From: CAVQGM01 sp963712065
GTDB taxonomy: Bacteria > Actinomycetota > Acidimicrobiia > Acidimicrobiales > Acidimicrobilacustridaceae
Length of the DNA stretch: 64,000 bases
Assembly: GCA_963712065.1 (NCBI GenBank)
Contig: CAVQGM010000002.1
Location: 496,001-560,000, forward strand
Direction of reading: 5' to 3'
Numbering within the stretch: position 1 is the first letter of the stretch; every line of letters starts with the position of its first letter. Position numbers and translations under genes: made by a program. The notes beneath the pieces are model-generated. The model was given only the letters and a program-made list of their open reading frames with translations, was not told the DNA's origin and ran no database searches. Positions 8,538 to 16,836 of the stretch are shown here, piece after piece.

Positions 8538-9449
8538 TCAGCCGATGGTCTCGACGATGTCGTCGAACGGGGCGAACAGCTGAGGCTGGTCGTGCTCCTC
8601 GCGCAGCAGGATGCCGAGCCGCCGGCTGCGGGCCAGGAGATCGCGCGCCCGGCGTCCCGGCCACGGGCGGGGGAGGAGCTCGGGGGGCAGCAGCGGATCG
8701 GCGCTGAAGCACTCCTGGAACTTGATGCCGATGACCAGGGCCCCGGGCAGGAACTCGGCTTCGGTGAGTCGGCGCTTCTTCCGCCGCATCTGCTCGAGCT
8801 CTTCGGGGATGCCCTCGTAGACGTCGACGAAGGCGCGGTAGCGCTCGGCCAGCTCGTCGACCGGCCACAGCCGGGTGGCGATCTCCCGCGGGTCGCGCGT
8901 GCCGCCGATCTCGAGGTCGTCGGTGGTGGCGAAGGTGACGTGGTCGGCCACGTCGAGCCGCTCGGCCTCCGCTCGCACGTCCAGGTCCCACTTGTGGGGG
9001 GAGACGTAGAGGCCGTTCTGGATGGCGGCGCCGCCGAGCTCGAGCAGGTGATCGCGGAAGGCGTCGCGTGCGGAGCGCCGGCTCTCGGGGATGGCGAACG
9101 CGATCAGTCGCCAGCGCCGGTCCCATCCCTTGCCGGCGGCGTCCTGGGCATAGGCCAGACGAGTTCTCTCCAGGGTCGCGCCGAGGGCCCGCATGCCGGC
9201 GTCGGTGGCCCGGAACCGCGCGTCGCGCCCCTCGCCCTTGCGGGTGAACAGGCCCTCGCCGACGAGGCGGCGGAGGCAGGAGCGCACCTGGTCGGCGGTC
9301 TGCCCGCAGGCCTCGGCGACGGGGTACAGCTCGGAGGCGAGGATGGTGCCGTCGTGATGGGTCATCCCGAGGACGAGCACGCGCGTCGGGATCTCGCGGT
9401 CACGCCCGACCGGACTGCTGGTCGCCGTCGCGCCGGTCGGATTCGCCAC
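8538..9449 (-). CDS. PaaX-family transcriptional regulator
   Basis: A 303-residue protein with a winged-helix N-terminus (TRVLVLGMTHHDGTILASEL, CLRRLVGEGLFTRKGEGR). The central region (WRLIAFAIPESRRSARDAFRDHL...GAAIQNGLYVSP) has the Cas2-like ferredoxin fold typical of PaaX, followed by a PaaX C-terminal domain. PaaX represses phenylacetate catabolism in response to phenylacetyl-CoA, but no paa genes are nearby, so the ligand and regulon here are open. The Cas2 resemblance is a domain feature only; there is no CRISPR array in the window. Confidence 0.85.
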   Translation of the reverse strand: MANPTGATATSSPVGRDREIPTRVLVLGMTHHDGTILASELYPVAEACGQTADQVRSCLRRLVGEGLFTRKGEGRDARFRATDAGMRALGATLERTRLAYAQDAAGKGWDRRWRLIAFAIPESRRSARDAFRDHLLELGGAAIQNGLYVSPHKWDLDVRAEAERLDVADHVTFATTDDLEIGGTRDPREIATRLWPVDELAERYRAFVDVYEGIPEELEQMRRKKRRLTEAEFLPGALVIGIKFQECFSADPLLPPELLPRPWPGRRARDLLARSRRLGILLREEHDQPQLFAPFDDIVETIG

Positions 9450-9516
9450 GGCCGCATCTGACCACGACCATCACGGAGGGTCAAGGCGATCGGCACGCGT
9501 GCGCACGGCGCGTCGA

Positions 9517-10932
9517 TCAGGCGGTGGCCGCGCCCGCCGACCCGGCAGGCGGGGGTGGCAGCTGGTCGCCCTCCGCGCTGGCCTCGGCCGACTGACCGAG
9601 CCACCACACGCCCGCCTCGTAGGCGGTGAGGAGCAGGAGCAGGAGCAGGAGCCCGAACCACGACAGGTCGAACACCAGCAGCAGCAGCACGGCGACGACG
9701 GCACCGCCGATCTGCAGGGCGCCGGTGTTGGCCCGCAGCCACGCCACCGTGGCCGGGTCGGTGGCCCGCTCGCCGGCCGTGCCGGCCACCCGCACGGTAC
9801 CGGCCCACACCCGCGCGACGCCCCGGCGCAGGGCGACGGCCCAGCGGTAGGGCCCGGTGACGAGCGCGACCACGGCGATGGCCAGGAGGATCCACAGCAC
9901 GGTCGCCGCCGCGCTGGTCAGGGGATCGACGAACGAGCTGGCGATGGCCTTGGCCGCGGCGCGGTTGGTGTCGTTGGCGATGCGGTCGAGGGCGTCACCC
10001 TCGACCCGGAAGCCGAGCCGGCGCACGAGCACCATGCCGAGGGCGATGCCGAACGTGAGCTGGAGCAGGGTGCGCCGTCGTCGGCGCGAGAGCCACAGGG
10101 CCAACGGGATGAACACGACGGTGAGGATCGCGAGCACCCAAACGGCCAGGCTGAACAGCTTCACCGCCTCCTGGGCCGAGGCCAGGCCACCGTTGTCGTC
10201 GATCACGATGACGCCGAAGTCGGAGCCGACCGGCGTGCCGAGGGCCTGGGAGATCTGCTCCTGGGCGCTCGACGGCAGGTCGTCGACGGTCAGGTCGGGG
10301 AGATCGACGGTGCGTCCGAAGATCTCGGGCGAAGCCTGGCCCACCTGGGCGAGCGCGGCGTTGACGAGCGGCACGAGGTTGACCTCGATCTGGTCGCCGC
10401 TGGCGCTGACCACGTCGCTGTTGCCCTCGACCACTTCGATGGCGCGGGCGTGGGCCCGGGTGACGGCCTCGGCCCACAGGTCGGCGAAGGTGTCGGTGGC
10501 GAGGAACTCGTCGACCTTGCTCTGCACGAACCCGCGCACGGCGTTGGCGAGGGGGACGGCCAGGATCTGGCCCCGGTCGGGCAGCGCCTCCCTGAAGATC
10601 TCCTCGGGGTCGATCGTCGACATCACCTGGTCGGTGATGAAGATGCCGAGGGCGGCCTGCACCGCCGGGTCGGCGCCGAGGGGCCCGGCCCGCTCGGCGA
10701 ACACCTCGTTGTTGAGGAAGCTGCGCTTGGCCCACACGCCGACGGCCGCGCCGGTGAACGCCACGCACGACAGCACGACCAGCACGAACACGGCGATGCC
10801 CCGCAGGGTGCCCTGTCGACGGCTCTTCTGCTTGAGCTCCTCGACCTCGTGCTGCAGGCGGTCGCGCTCGGCCTGGAGCTCCTCGACCTCGTGCTGCAGG
10901 TCGGTGGGCGGGGTGTCGGCGGTGTCACTCAT
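9517..10932 (-). CDS. Multi-pass membrane protein with N-terminal coiled coil
   Basis: About 471 residues from ATG 10932 (a GTG at 10941 is also possible). Residues 10-40 form a charged coiled coil with a duplicated LQHEVEEL. A transmembrane helix follows (GIAVFVLVVLSCVAFTGAAV), then a roughly 200-residue extracytoplasmic region, and four to five further hydrophobic segments, the last very leucine-rich (WFGLLLLLLLLTAYEAG). No catalytic motif is seen. It lies 40 nt downstream of cysH on the same strand, so it may be cotranscribed with sulfur assimilation genes, but function is unknown. Confidence 0.7.
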   Translation of the reverse strand: MSDTADTPPTDLQHEVEELQAERDRLQHEVEELKQKSRRQGTLRGIAVFVLVVLSCVAFTGAAVGVWAKRSFLNNEVFAERAGPLGADPAVQAALGIFITDQVMSTIDPEEIFREALPDRGQILAVPLANAVRGFVQSKVDEFLATDTFADLWAEAVTRAHARAIEVVEGNSDVVSASGDQIEVNLVPLVNAALAQVGQASPEIFGRTVDLPDLTVDDLPSSAQEQISQALGTPVGSDFGVIVIDDNGGLASAQEAVKLFSLAVWVLAILTVVFIPLALWLSRRRRRTLLQLTFGIALGMVLVRRLGFRVEGDALDRIANDTNRAAAKAIASSFVDPLTSAAATVLWILLAIAVVALVTGPYRWAVALRRGVARVWAGTVRVAGTAGERATDPATVAWLRANTGALQIGGAVVAVLLLLVFDLSWFGLLLLLLLLTAYEAGVWWLGQSAEASAEGDQLPPPPAGSAGAATA

Positions 10933-10980
10933 GGCCTCCACTCTTCCGCACCGACGGCGGTGACGGGGGGAGGCCGAGGG

Positions 10981-11655
10981 TCAGCTGGCGTGCAGGCCGC
11001 ACTCGGTCCTGTCGCGGTCGGCCCAACGCCCGGAACGGGGATCGTCGGGGTCGGTCGGCCGTCGGGTGCACGGCATGCAGCCGATCGACGGGTAGCCCTG
11101 CTCGAGCAGCGGGTTGACGGGCACGTCGTGGTCGGCGATGTAGCCGGCGACGTCGGCGTCGGACCAGGTGGCCAGCGGGTTGACCTTGACGAGCCCCCGC
11201 AGGTCGTGGGTGACGATCGGGGCGGTGACCCGGCTGTCGGCCTCGGCCCGGCGCAGCCCGCTCATCCACGCCGCCTTGCCGGCGAGGGCCCGGTCGAGCT
11301 GGCCGACCTTGACCGCCGAGCAGCAGTTCTCGGGATCGGCGATCCAGAGCGCCTCGTCGTGGGGGGCCACGGTCATGATCCTCAGGTTGAGGCCGTACCG
11401 CCGCCGCACCTGCTCGACGGTGTCGAGGGTCTCGGGGAAGTGGTAGCCGGTGTCGATGAACACGACCTCGATGGCGGGGTCGACCGTCACCGCCAGGTCG
11501 ATGAGCACGGCGTCGGTCATCGACGCGGTGAGGGCGAGATGGGGCGAGAAGTGGTCGACCGCCCACTGGACGATCTTCGACGCGGGGAGGCGCTCGAACT
11601 CGTCGCTGAGCTCGGCGAGCTCGTCATCGGTGAAGGTCGGAACGGTGCGCAACAT
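10981..11655 (-). CDS. cysH: Assimilatory adenylylsulfate (APS) reductase
   Basis: A 224-residue PAPS/APS reductase. LTASMTDAVLIDL is the nucleotide-binding loop, FIDTGYHFPET the PP-loop-family strand, and the C-terminal TECGL the catalytic cysteine with its ECG motif. The extra cysteine pairs ENCCSAVK and GCMPCTRR ligate a [4Fe-4S] cluster, which marks the APS-using (bacterial assimilatory) type rather than the E. coli PAPS type. It reduces APS to sulfite, which the sulfite reductase encoded 66 nt upstream reduces to sulfide. Cytoplasmic. The two genes read in the same direction and probably form one transcript. Confidence 0.92.
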   Translation of the reverse strand: MLRTVPTFTDDELAELSDEFERLPASKIVQWAVDHFSPHLALTASMTDAVLIDLAVTVDPAIEVVFIDTGYHFPETLDTVEQVRRRYGLNLRIMTVAPHDEALWIADPENCCSAVKVGQLDRALAGKAAWMSGLRRAEADSRVTAPIVTHDLRGLVKVNPLATWSDADVAGYIADHDVPVNPLLEQGYPSIGCMPCTRRPTDPDDPRSGRWADRDRTECGLHAS

Positions 11656-11721
11656 GGGGGCTCCGGGACGTTCGGTCGGGGCGGGACGGCGGTGACGGGT
11701 CGTTCGGCTGGAGGACCCGGA

Positions 11722-13488
11722 TCAGGTCGCGCACTCGGAGTCGCCGACCTCGGCGACGTAGGGACCGGTCTCGCCGTAGTCGACGTAGAAGTCGGGGGCC
11801 TCGTCGGGGGTCGGGAAGGCATCGAGGTCGGCCAGCTCGGCGGCGATGGCCTTGGCGCCACCGACCCGGTCCATCCAGCCTCGGAAGGTCTCACCGGCGA
11901 GCCGTTCGCCGGCGAAGCGGCCGACGACCCGCACCGCCCCCTCGGGGGCGTTCTTGGCCGGCAAACGAAGTGCCTTCTCGCCGAAGTGGATCTGCTCCTG
12001 GCCGACGTAGCCGCCGAGGAGCATCTGGTAGCCGGGGGCCGGCTGACCGTGGGCGCGTCGCTCGGCCCCGAAGAAGCCGATGTCGGAGGCGTGGTGCTGG
12101 CCGCACGAGTTGGTGCAGCCCGAGATGTTGATGCGGACCCCGCCGACCTCGGCCAGCCCGGCATCGTCGAGGGCGCTGCCGACGGCGTCGGCCAGGCCGC
12201 GGGACTGGGTGACGGCCAGGTTGCAGGTGTCGGCGCCGGGGCACGCGACGACGTCGCGGGCCAGCTCGGCCCCCGGGGAGGCCATGCCGATGGCGTCGAG
12301 CCGGGCGAACAGCGTGGGCAGCTGGCCCTCGGCGAGGCCGCGGAACACGAGGTTCTGCCGGTTGGTGACCCGGATCTCGCAGCCGAGCTCGCGCTGGCTC
12401 GCGGCGAGGGCGCGGAACTGGGCGCTGGTGATGTCGCCCAGGTGGGCGTGGGCCATGGCCGAGACCGTGCCCTTGGCCACGCCCCGCACGACGTTGGCCG
12501 ACTCCCACCGCTCGTAGGGCTTGGTGCCGCGGAGGGCCACCGGCACGCCCTGACCGACCGGTGTGGCCGGCCCGGCGCCGAGCCCGGCGGGGGCGTCGCC
12601 CTGCTTGGCGACGACGTCGGGGATGCCGCCCGGCCAGCTCGACGACGCGAGCAGGAACTTGCGGGTGGCGAACACCCGCCGCTGCACCTCCTCGAAGCCG
12701 AGGGTGTCGACGAGCCACTTCATGCGGGCCCGGAGCTTGTTGTCACGGTTGCCGGCCTGGTCGAAGACCCGGAGGATCGACTCGATCGTGGGGAGGAGGT
12801 CCTCCTTGGCCGTGAACTCCTCGAGGGCGAGCGCCGGGTGGGGCGTCGCCCCGAGGCCACCGGCGACGAAGACCCGGAAGCCGGCTTCGACGGTGCCGTC
12901 GCCGAGGGTGCGGGCGGCGGCCACCACGCCCACGTCGTTGAACATGGCCTGGCCGCAGTCGGTGGCGCAGCCCGAGAAGTTGATCTTGAACTTGCGGGGG
13001 AGGCGCTGGCCGATCGGGTTGCGCAGGAAGTGCTGGTACGCGGCCTCGGCCCAGGGGCTGATGTCGAGCACCTCGAACGGGCAGGCGCCGGCGAGGTGGC
13101 AGCCCATCACGTTGCGGACGGTGTCGCCGCAGGCCTCGCGTGACGTGAGCCCCACGGCGGCGAGGTCGCGCAGCACGTCGGGGATCTGCTCGAGGGGTAC
13201 GAAGTGGAACTGCACGTTCTGGCGGGTGGTGAGGTGCCCCCAGCCGCGCGAGTAGGTGTCGGCGATGTGGGCGAAGGCGTCGAGCTGCTCGGGGGTGATC
13301 GACCCGTACGGGACCTTCACCCGCACCATCTGGTGGTGGCCGCCCTGGCGCTGGCCGTAGATGCCGTTGTTGAGGCGGAAGACGCGGAACACGTCCTCGG
13401 GCAGGTCGCCGGCGAGGTAGCGCTCGAGCTGCTCCTCGAACTTGGCGATGTCGGCGGCGGCGCCGGCATCGATCTCACGCTGCAGCAT
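11722..13488 (-). CDS. sir: Ferredoxin-dependent sulfite reductase (NirA/Sir family)
   Basis: A 588-residue siroheme enzyme. Two ferredoxin-like half domains are present (GHLTTRQNVQFHF in the first, RELGCEIRVTNRQNLVFRG in the second). The [4Fe-4S]-siroheme ligands CPGADTC and SGCTNSC lie in the C-terminal half (C-x5-C and C-x3-C); the first half also has a GCHLAGAC/GCATDC set. The product is sulfide for cysteine synthesis. Assignment as sulfite rather than nitrite reductase rests on the adjacent APS reductase gene. SD-like AGAGG lies 12 nt before the ATG. Confidence 0.88.
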   Translation of the reverse strand: MLQREIDAGAAADIAKFEEQLERYLAGDLPEDVFRVFRLNNGIYGQRQGGHHQMVRVKVPYGSITPEQLDAFAHIADTYSRGWGHLTTRQNVQFHFVPLEQIPDVLRDLAAVGLTSREACGDTVRNVMGCHLAGACPFEVLDISPWAEAAYQHFLRNPIGQRLPRKFKINFSGCATDCGQAMFNDVGVVAAARTLGDGTVEAGFRVFVAGGLGATPHPALALEEFTAKEDLLPTIESILRVFDQAGNRDNKLRARMKWLVDTLGFEEVQRRVFATRKFLLASSSWPGGIPDVVAKQGDAPAGLGAGPATPVGQGVPVALRGTKPYERWESANVVRGVAKGTVSAMAHAHLGDITSAQFRALAASQRELGCEIRVTNRQNLVFRGLAEGQLPTLFARLDAIGMASPGAELARDVVACPGADTCNLAVTQSRGLADAVGSALDDAGLAEVGGVRINISGCTNSCGQHHASDIGFFGAERRAHGQPAPGYQMLLGGYVGQEQIHFGEKALRLPAKNAPEGAVRVVGRFAGERLAGETFRGWMDRVGGAKAIAAELADLDAFPTPDEAPDFYVDYGETGPYVAEVGDSECAT

Positions 13489-13519
13489 CAGCCGCGTCCT
13501 CTCGGGGGCCGCCTCGGAG

Positions 13520-13615
13520 GGCGATCACGGGAGACCAGGAAATCTGCAAATCCTGATCAGATTCATCGTGATTGTTCTACCAATAGTTGACCCACAAGAT
13601 CAACATTCGAGTGGG
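13520..13615 (-). promoter_or_regulatory. AT-rich control region upstream of sir
   Basis: This stretch is much more AT-rich than its surroundings. On the minus strand TTGATC and TAGAAC are spaced 18 nt apart and could be the sir promoter. AATCTG / CAGATT inverted arms near 13541-13565 enclose CTGATC, a possible operator for a sulfur regulator. No known binding consensus is matched with certainty. Confidence 0.4.
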
Positions 13616-13621
13616 AGAACC

Positions 13622-14969
13622 TCAGCGACGGAGGAGCTCGGCGACCCGGAAGGCCAGGTCGAGCGACTGCTGGGCGTTCAGCCGCGGGTCGCACATCGTC
13701 TCGTAGCGGGTGTCGAGATCGGCGTCGAGGATCTCGTCGGCGCCACCGAGGCACTCGGTGACGTCGTCACCGGTCAGCTCGATGTGCACACCGCCGGGCC
13801 AGGTCCCGGCCACCTCGTGGGCTCGGAAGAAGCCGGCGATCTCGGCGAGGACGTCGTCGAAGTGGCGGGTCTTGCGGCCGCTCGGCGCCGTGAACGTGTT
13901 GCCGTGCATCGGGTCGCAGGCCCACACCACCGGGTGACCGGCGTCCTGCACCGCGCGCGAGCAGGGGAGGCAGGGCGGTCGTCGACGCGGTCGGCACCCA
14001 TGCGGCGTGATGAGGGTGAGCCGCCCGGGGACCCGCTCGGGGTTGAGCGCGTCGCAGAGGGCGACCACCTCGTCGGGGGTGGCGGTCGGGCCCACCTTGC
14101 AGCCGACGGGGTTCTCGACCCCGGCGAGGAACTCGACGTGGGCGCCGTCGAGCTGGCGGGTGCGCTCACCGATCCAGAGCATGTGCGCCGAGCAGTCGTA
14201 CCAGTCGCCGGTGAGGGAGTCCTGGCGGGTGAGGGCCTCCTCGTAGCCGAGGATGAGCGCCTCGTGGCAGGTGCAGAAGTCGACCGTGTGCAGCTGCGGG
14301 GTGGCCTCGATGTCGACGCCGCAGGCGCGCATGAACCGCAGGGCCCGGTCGATCTCGTCGGCGACCTGGTCGTAGCGCCGACCCTCGGGGCTGGCGGTGA
14401 CGAACTCCTGGTTCCACGCGTGCACGCGGTCGAGGTCGGCGAAGCCGCCCTTGGTGAACGCCCGCAGCAGGTTCAGCGTCGACGCCGACTGGTGGTAGGC
14501 GGTGACCAGGCGTTCGGGGTCGGGCACCCGGGCGGCGGTCGAGAAGGCGATGTCGTTCACCATGTGGCCGCGGAACGACGGCAGCTCGACGCCGTCGACG
14601 GTCTCGGTGGGGGCCGAGCGGGGCTTGGCGAACTGGCCGGCGATGCGGCCGACCTTCACCACCGGCACGCCCGACGAGTACGTCAGCACGACGGCCATCT
14701 GCAGGATGACCTTGAGCTTGTCGCGGATGGCGTCGGCGCTGAAGGCGTCGAACGACTCGGCGCAGTCGCCGGCCTGGAGCAGGAAGGCCCGCCCGGCGGC
14801 GACCTCGGCCAGGCTGCGCTGCAGGCTGCGGGCCTCGCCGGCGAACACCAGCGGCGGCAGGCTCGACAGCGTCTTCAGCGACACGGTCGAGGTCGGCCTC
14901 GTCGGGCCAGTCGGGCTGCTGCACCGCGGGACGGCCCCGCCACGACGACGGCGACCAGGTGGGATCCAC
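13622..14969 (-). pseudogene. aroG: Class II DAHP synthase, frameshifted as sequenced
   Basis: Plant/mycobacterial-type 3-deoxy-D-arabino-heptulosonate-7-phosphate synthase, the first step of the shikimate pathway. Conserved blocks include LLQAGDCAESF, MPVVK-like VPVVKVGRIAGQFAKPRSA, WIGERTRQLDGAHVEF, CDPMHGNT, VHIELTGDDVTECLGG and CDPRLNAQQSLDLAF. The first 30 residues (from GTG 14969, VDPTWSPSSWRG) are in a different frame from the rest, with the break near 14880. Three further single-base insertions near 13957, 13974 and 14004 scramble about 17 residues. The expected SRMG-type block is therefore read as HGCRPRRRPP, removing an arginine that aligns with the active-site R337 of the M. tuberculosis enzyme. 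Probably a sequencing artefact in an intact gene. Confidence 0.85.
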
Positions 14970-15039
14970 GGTCCAAGCGTGCCGGACGGCGCCCCCGGGT
15001 CGCAACGTCAATGGACGGCGCGCCGGCTCGGGGGTGGGA

Positions 15040-15077
15040 CGCGACGAGGCCCCTCCCGGAGGAGGGGCCTCGTCGCG
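15040..15077 (-). terminator. Strong hairpin downstream of the sigma factor gene
   Basis: A perfect 17-bp stem (15040-15056 with 15061-15077) with a four-base loop lies 18 bp past the sigma gene stop. There is no T-tract, so it may act as a Rho-assisted or structure-only terminator, or as a 3' stability element. Confidence 0.6.
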
Positions 15078-15094
15078 GCGAACCCGTCGAGCGA

Positions 15095-15928
15095 TCAGGC
15101 GGCGTCGAAGGCAGCGACCTCGGCCTGCTCGCGCACCGCGCTCACGGCCCGCTTCACGAGCCGGCGGGCGGCCTCGGCGGTGACGCCGAGCTCCTCGCCG
15201 ACCTCGCGGTAGCTGCGCTTGCGTCCGTCGTTGAGGCCGAAGCGCTGCTCGACGGCGTAGCGGGCCCGGGCGTCGAGCACCGACAGCAGGTCGGTCACGG
15301 CCTGCTCCTCGGCCCGGGCGATGACCTCCTGCTCCGGGCTCGGGTTGGCGTCGGGCAGCAGGTCGATCAGCTCGTTGCTGTCGTCGTCGCCGATGGTGCG
15401 GTCGAGCGACGTCGGCGTGGTGAGCCGGTGGAGGCGAGCGTGCTCGTCGTCGAGCTCGTCGCCGTCGCCCGACACCTGACGCAGGGCGGCCCGGAGGCTC
15501 GCCGAGCGGTCACCCGGGAGGCGCACGAGGCTGGCCTTCTGGTCGAGGGCCCGGCCGATGGCCTGGCGGATCCAGAAGGTGGCGTAGGTCGAGAACTTGA
15601 AGCCCTTGCGCCAGTCGAACTTGTCGACGGCGTGCTCGAGGCCGAGGTTGCCCTCCTGCACGAGGTCGAGCAGCTCCATGCCCGGAGGGAGCGGGTAGCG
15701 GCGGGCGACGCTCACGACGAGGCGGAGGTTGGCCCGGATGAATCGGTCCTTGGCGATGGCGGCATCGCGCACGGCCCGCTGGAGGTCGCGCCCACGCTCG
15801 CCGGCGTCGAGGTGCTCCTGGGCGTCACGGCCCTTCTCGATGATCTGGGACAGCTCGCGCTCCTCGTCGGCGGTGAGGAGGGGGACGAGCCCGATCTCGT
15901 TGAGGTACTGGCCAACAGAATCGCTCAT
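15095..15928 (-). CDS. Sigma-70 family RNA polymerase sigma factor (group 2/3 type)
   Basis: 277 residues from ATG 15928 (MSDSVGQYLNEIG), preceded by GGAGA 8 nt upstream. Region 1.2 (VGQYLNEIGLVPLL) and region 2 (LRLVVSVARRYPLPPGMELLDLVQEGNLGLEHAVDKFDWRKGFKFSTYATFWIRQA, split here as a description of 2.1-2.4) are close to those of primary sigma factors. Region 4 with a C-terminal helix-turn-helix (SYREVGEELGVTAEAARRLVKRAV) follows. Region 1.1 is absent and the protein is short, so an alternative, primary-like sigma of the group 2 kind is likely. The promoters it serves are unknown. Monocistronic, followed by a strong hairpin. Confidence 0.85.
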   Translation of the reverse strand: MSDSVGQYLNEIGLVPLLTADEERELSQIIEKGRDAQEHLDAGERGRDLQRAVRDAAIAKDRFIRANLRLVVSVARRYPLPPGMELLDLVQEGNLGLEHAVDKFDWRKGFKFSTYATFWIRQAIGRALDQKASLVRLPGDRSASLRAALRQVSGDGDELDDEHARLHRLTTPTSLDRTIGDDDSNELIDLLPDANPSPEQEVIARAEEQAVTDLLSVLDARARYAVEQRFGLNDGRKRSYREVGEELGVTAEAARRLVKRAVSAVREQAEVAAFDAA

Positions 15929-16238
15929 GACAGGGTCTCCAACGGGTGGCGCCTGCCGGCGGGTACCCGCACTACGAGTTCGTGGTCTCCACCCGGGCGG
16001 CACCCCGGGGGAGGTGGGGGAATGACAGACGTGTAAGCGCCTCCCTTACCCGCTTCATTCCGAAACGCGGTGGTGACGTCCGTCACGGTCGGGGTGGGTG
16101 GGAGGCGGGGGGGAAGGGCATCGTAGGGGGACGGGGGCGAAAGGCCAGCGAAAATCGCCGGGCGGCCATCTGGCGTTGCCTCGTGTTCGGCGCCGACGAC
16201 GCCTCGGATGAGCAGGAATCCGCACCTACACTCGGCCG
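15929..16238. other. 310-bp divergent intergenic region, sigma factor / nadD
   Basis: No gene is seen. It holds a GTGACG-TC-CGTCAC palindrome (16073-16086), which could be an operator for the sigma gene, and the nadD promoter box at its right end. The remainder is G-rich and without clear features. Confidence 0.5.
16227..16238 (+). promoter_or_regulatory. -10 box of a leaderless nadD promoter
   Basis: TACACT at 16227-16232 is followed by six bases and then the GTG start. The start codon would be at or next to the 5' end of the mRNA, as in many actinobacterial leaderless genes. No convincing SD precedes the GTG. Confidence 0.5.
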
Positions 16239-16832
16239 GTGGCAGGGGAGCGGCTCGGGATCCTCGGGGGGACCTTCGATCCACCCCACGTGGGGCACCT
16301 CGTCGCCGCCGTCGACGTGCGCCACGCCCTCGACCTCGACCGGGTCCTCCTGGTCGTGGCCAACGAGCCGTGGCAGAAGGTCGGAGCGAGGGCGATCAGC
16401 CCCGCCGCGCTGCGCCTGGCCATGGTCGAGGCGCTGGCCGAAGGTGTCCACGGGGTCGAGGCCGGCGACGCCGAGATCCGGCGGGGAGGCCCGTCCTTCA
16501 CGGTCGACACGCTCCGGGAGTTGGCCGACGCCGACCCCGAGGGCCGTCGGTTCCTCATCGTCGGCGCCGACGTCGCCGCCGGGCTCGACACCTGGGAGCG
16601 CGCCGACGAGCTCCGGGAGCTGACCTCGCTGGTGGTGGTCGACCGCCCCGGGGTGCCGTCGCCGCCTCCGCCGCCGGGCTTCGCCTTCAGCCGGGTCGAG
16701 ATCCCGAGGCTCGACGTGACGAGCAGCGACCTGCGCCGCCGGGTGGGGGAGGGGCGACCGATCGACGGGCTCGTCCCCGCGGGGGTCGCGGCCCTGATCC
16801 ACCGGCACAACATCTATCGTGAGGCCCCGTGA
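16239..16832 (+). CDS. nadD: Nicotinate-nucleotide adenylyltransferase
   Basis: A 197-residue nucleotidyltransferase with the signature GGTFDPPHVGHL near residue 10 and the C-terminal ISSSxLR-like VTSSDLRRRVGEG. It converts nicotinate mononucleotide and ATP to deamido-NAD in NAD synthesis, in the cytoplasm. It is followed by a LytR_C gene and rsfS, the usual actinobacterial neighbourhood. No obg or proBA genes are attached here. The GTG start is supported by a TANNNT box 6 nt upstream. Confidence 0.93.
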   Translation: MAGERLGILGGTFDPPHVGHLVAAVDVRHALDLDRVLLVVANEPWQKVGARAISPAALRLAMVEALAEGVHGVEAGDAEIRRGGPSFTVDTLRELADADPEGRRFLIVGADVAAGLDTWERADELRELTSLVVVDRPGVPSPPPPPGFAFSRVEIPRLDVTSSDLRRRVGEGRPIDGLVPAGVAALIHRHNIYREAP

Positions 16833-16836
16833 ACCG

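Noticed and set aside
9499..13143. Open frame of 1214 codons on the plus strand opposite the membrane protein, cysH and sir genes
   Set aside because: It is Gly/Val/Asp-rich antisense sequence typical of high-GC DNA. The minus strand carries clear family motifs over the whole length.
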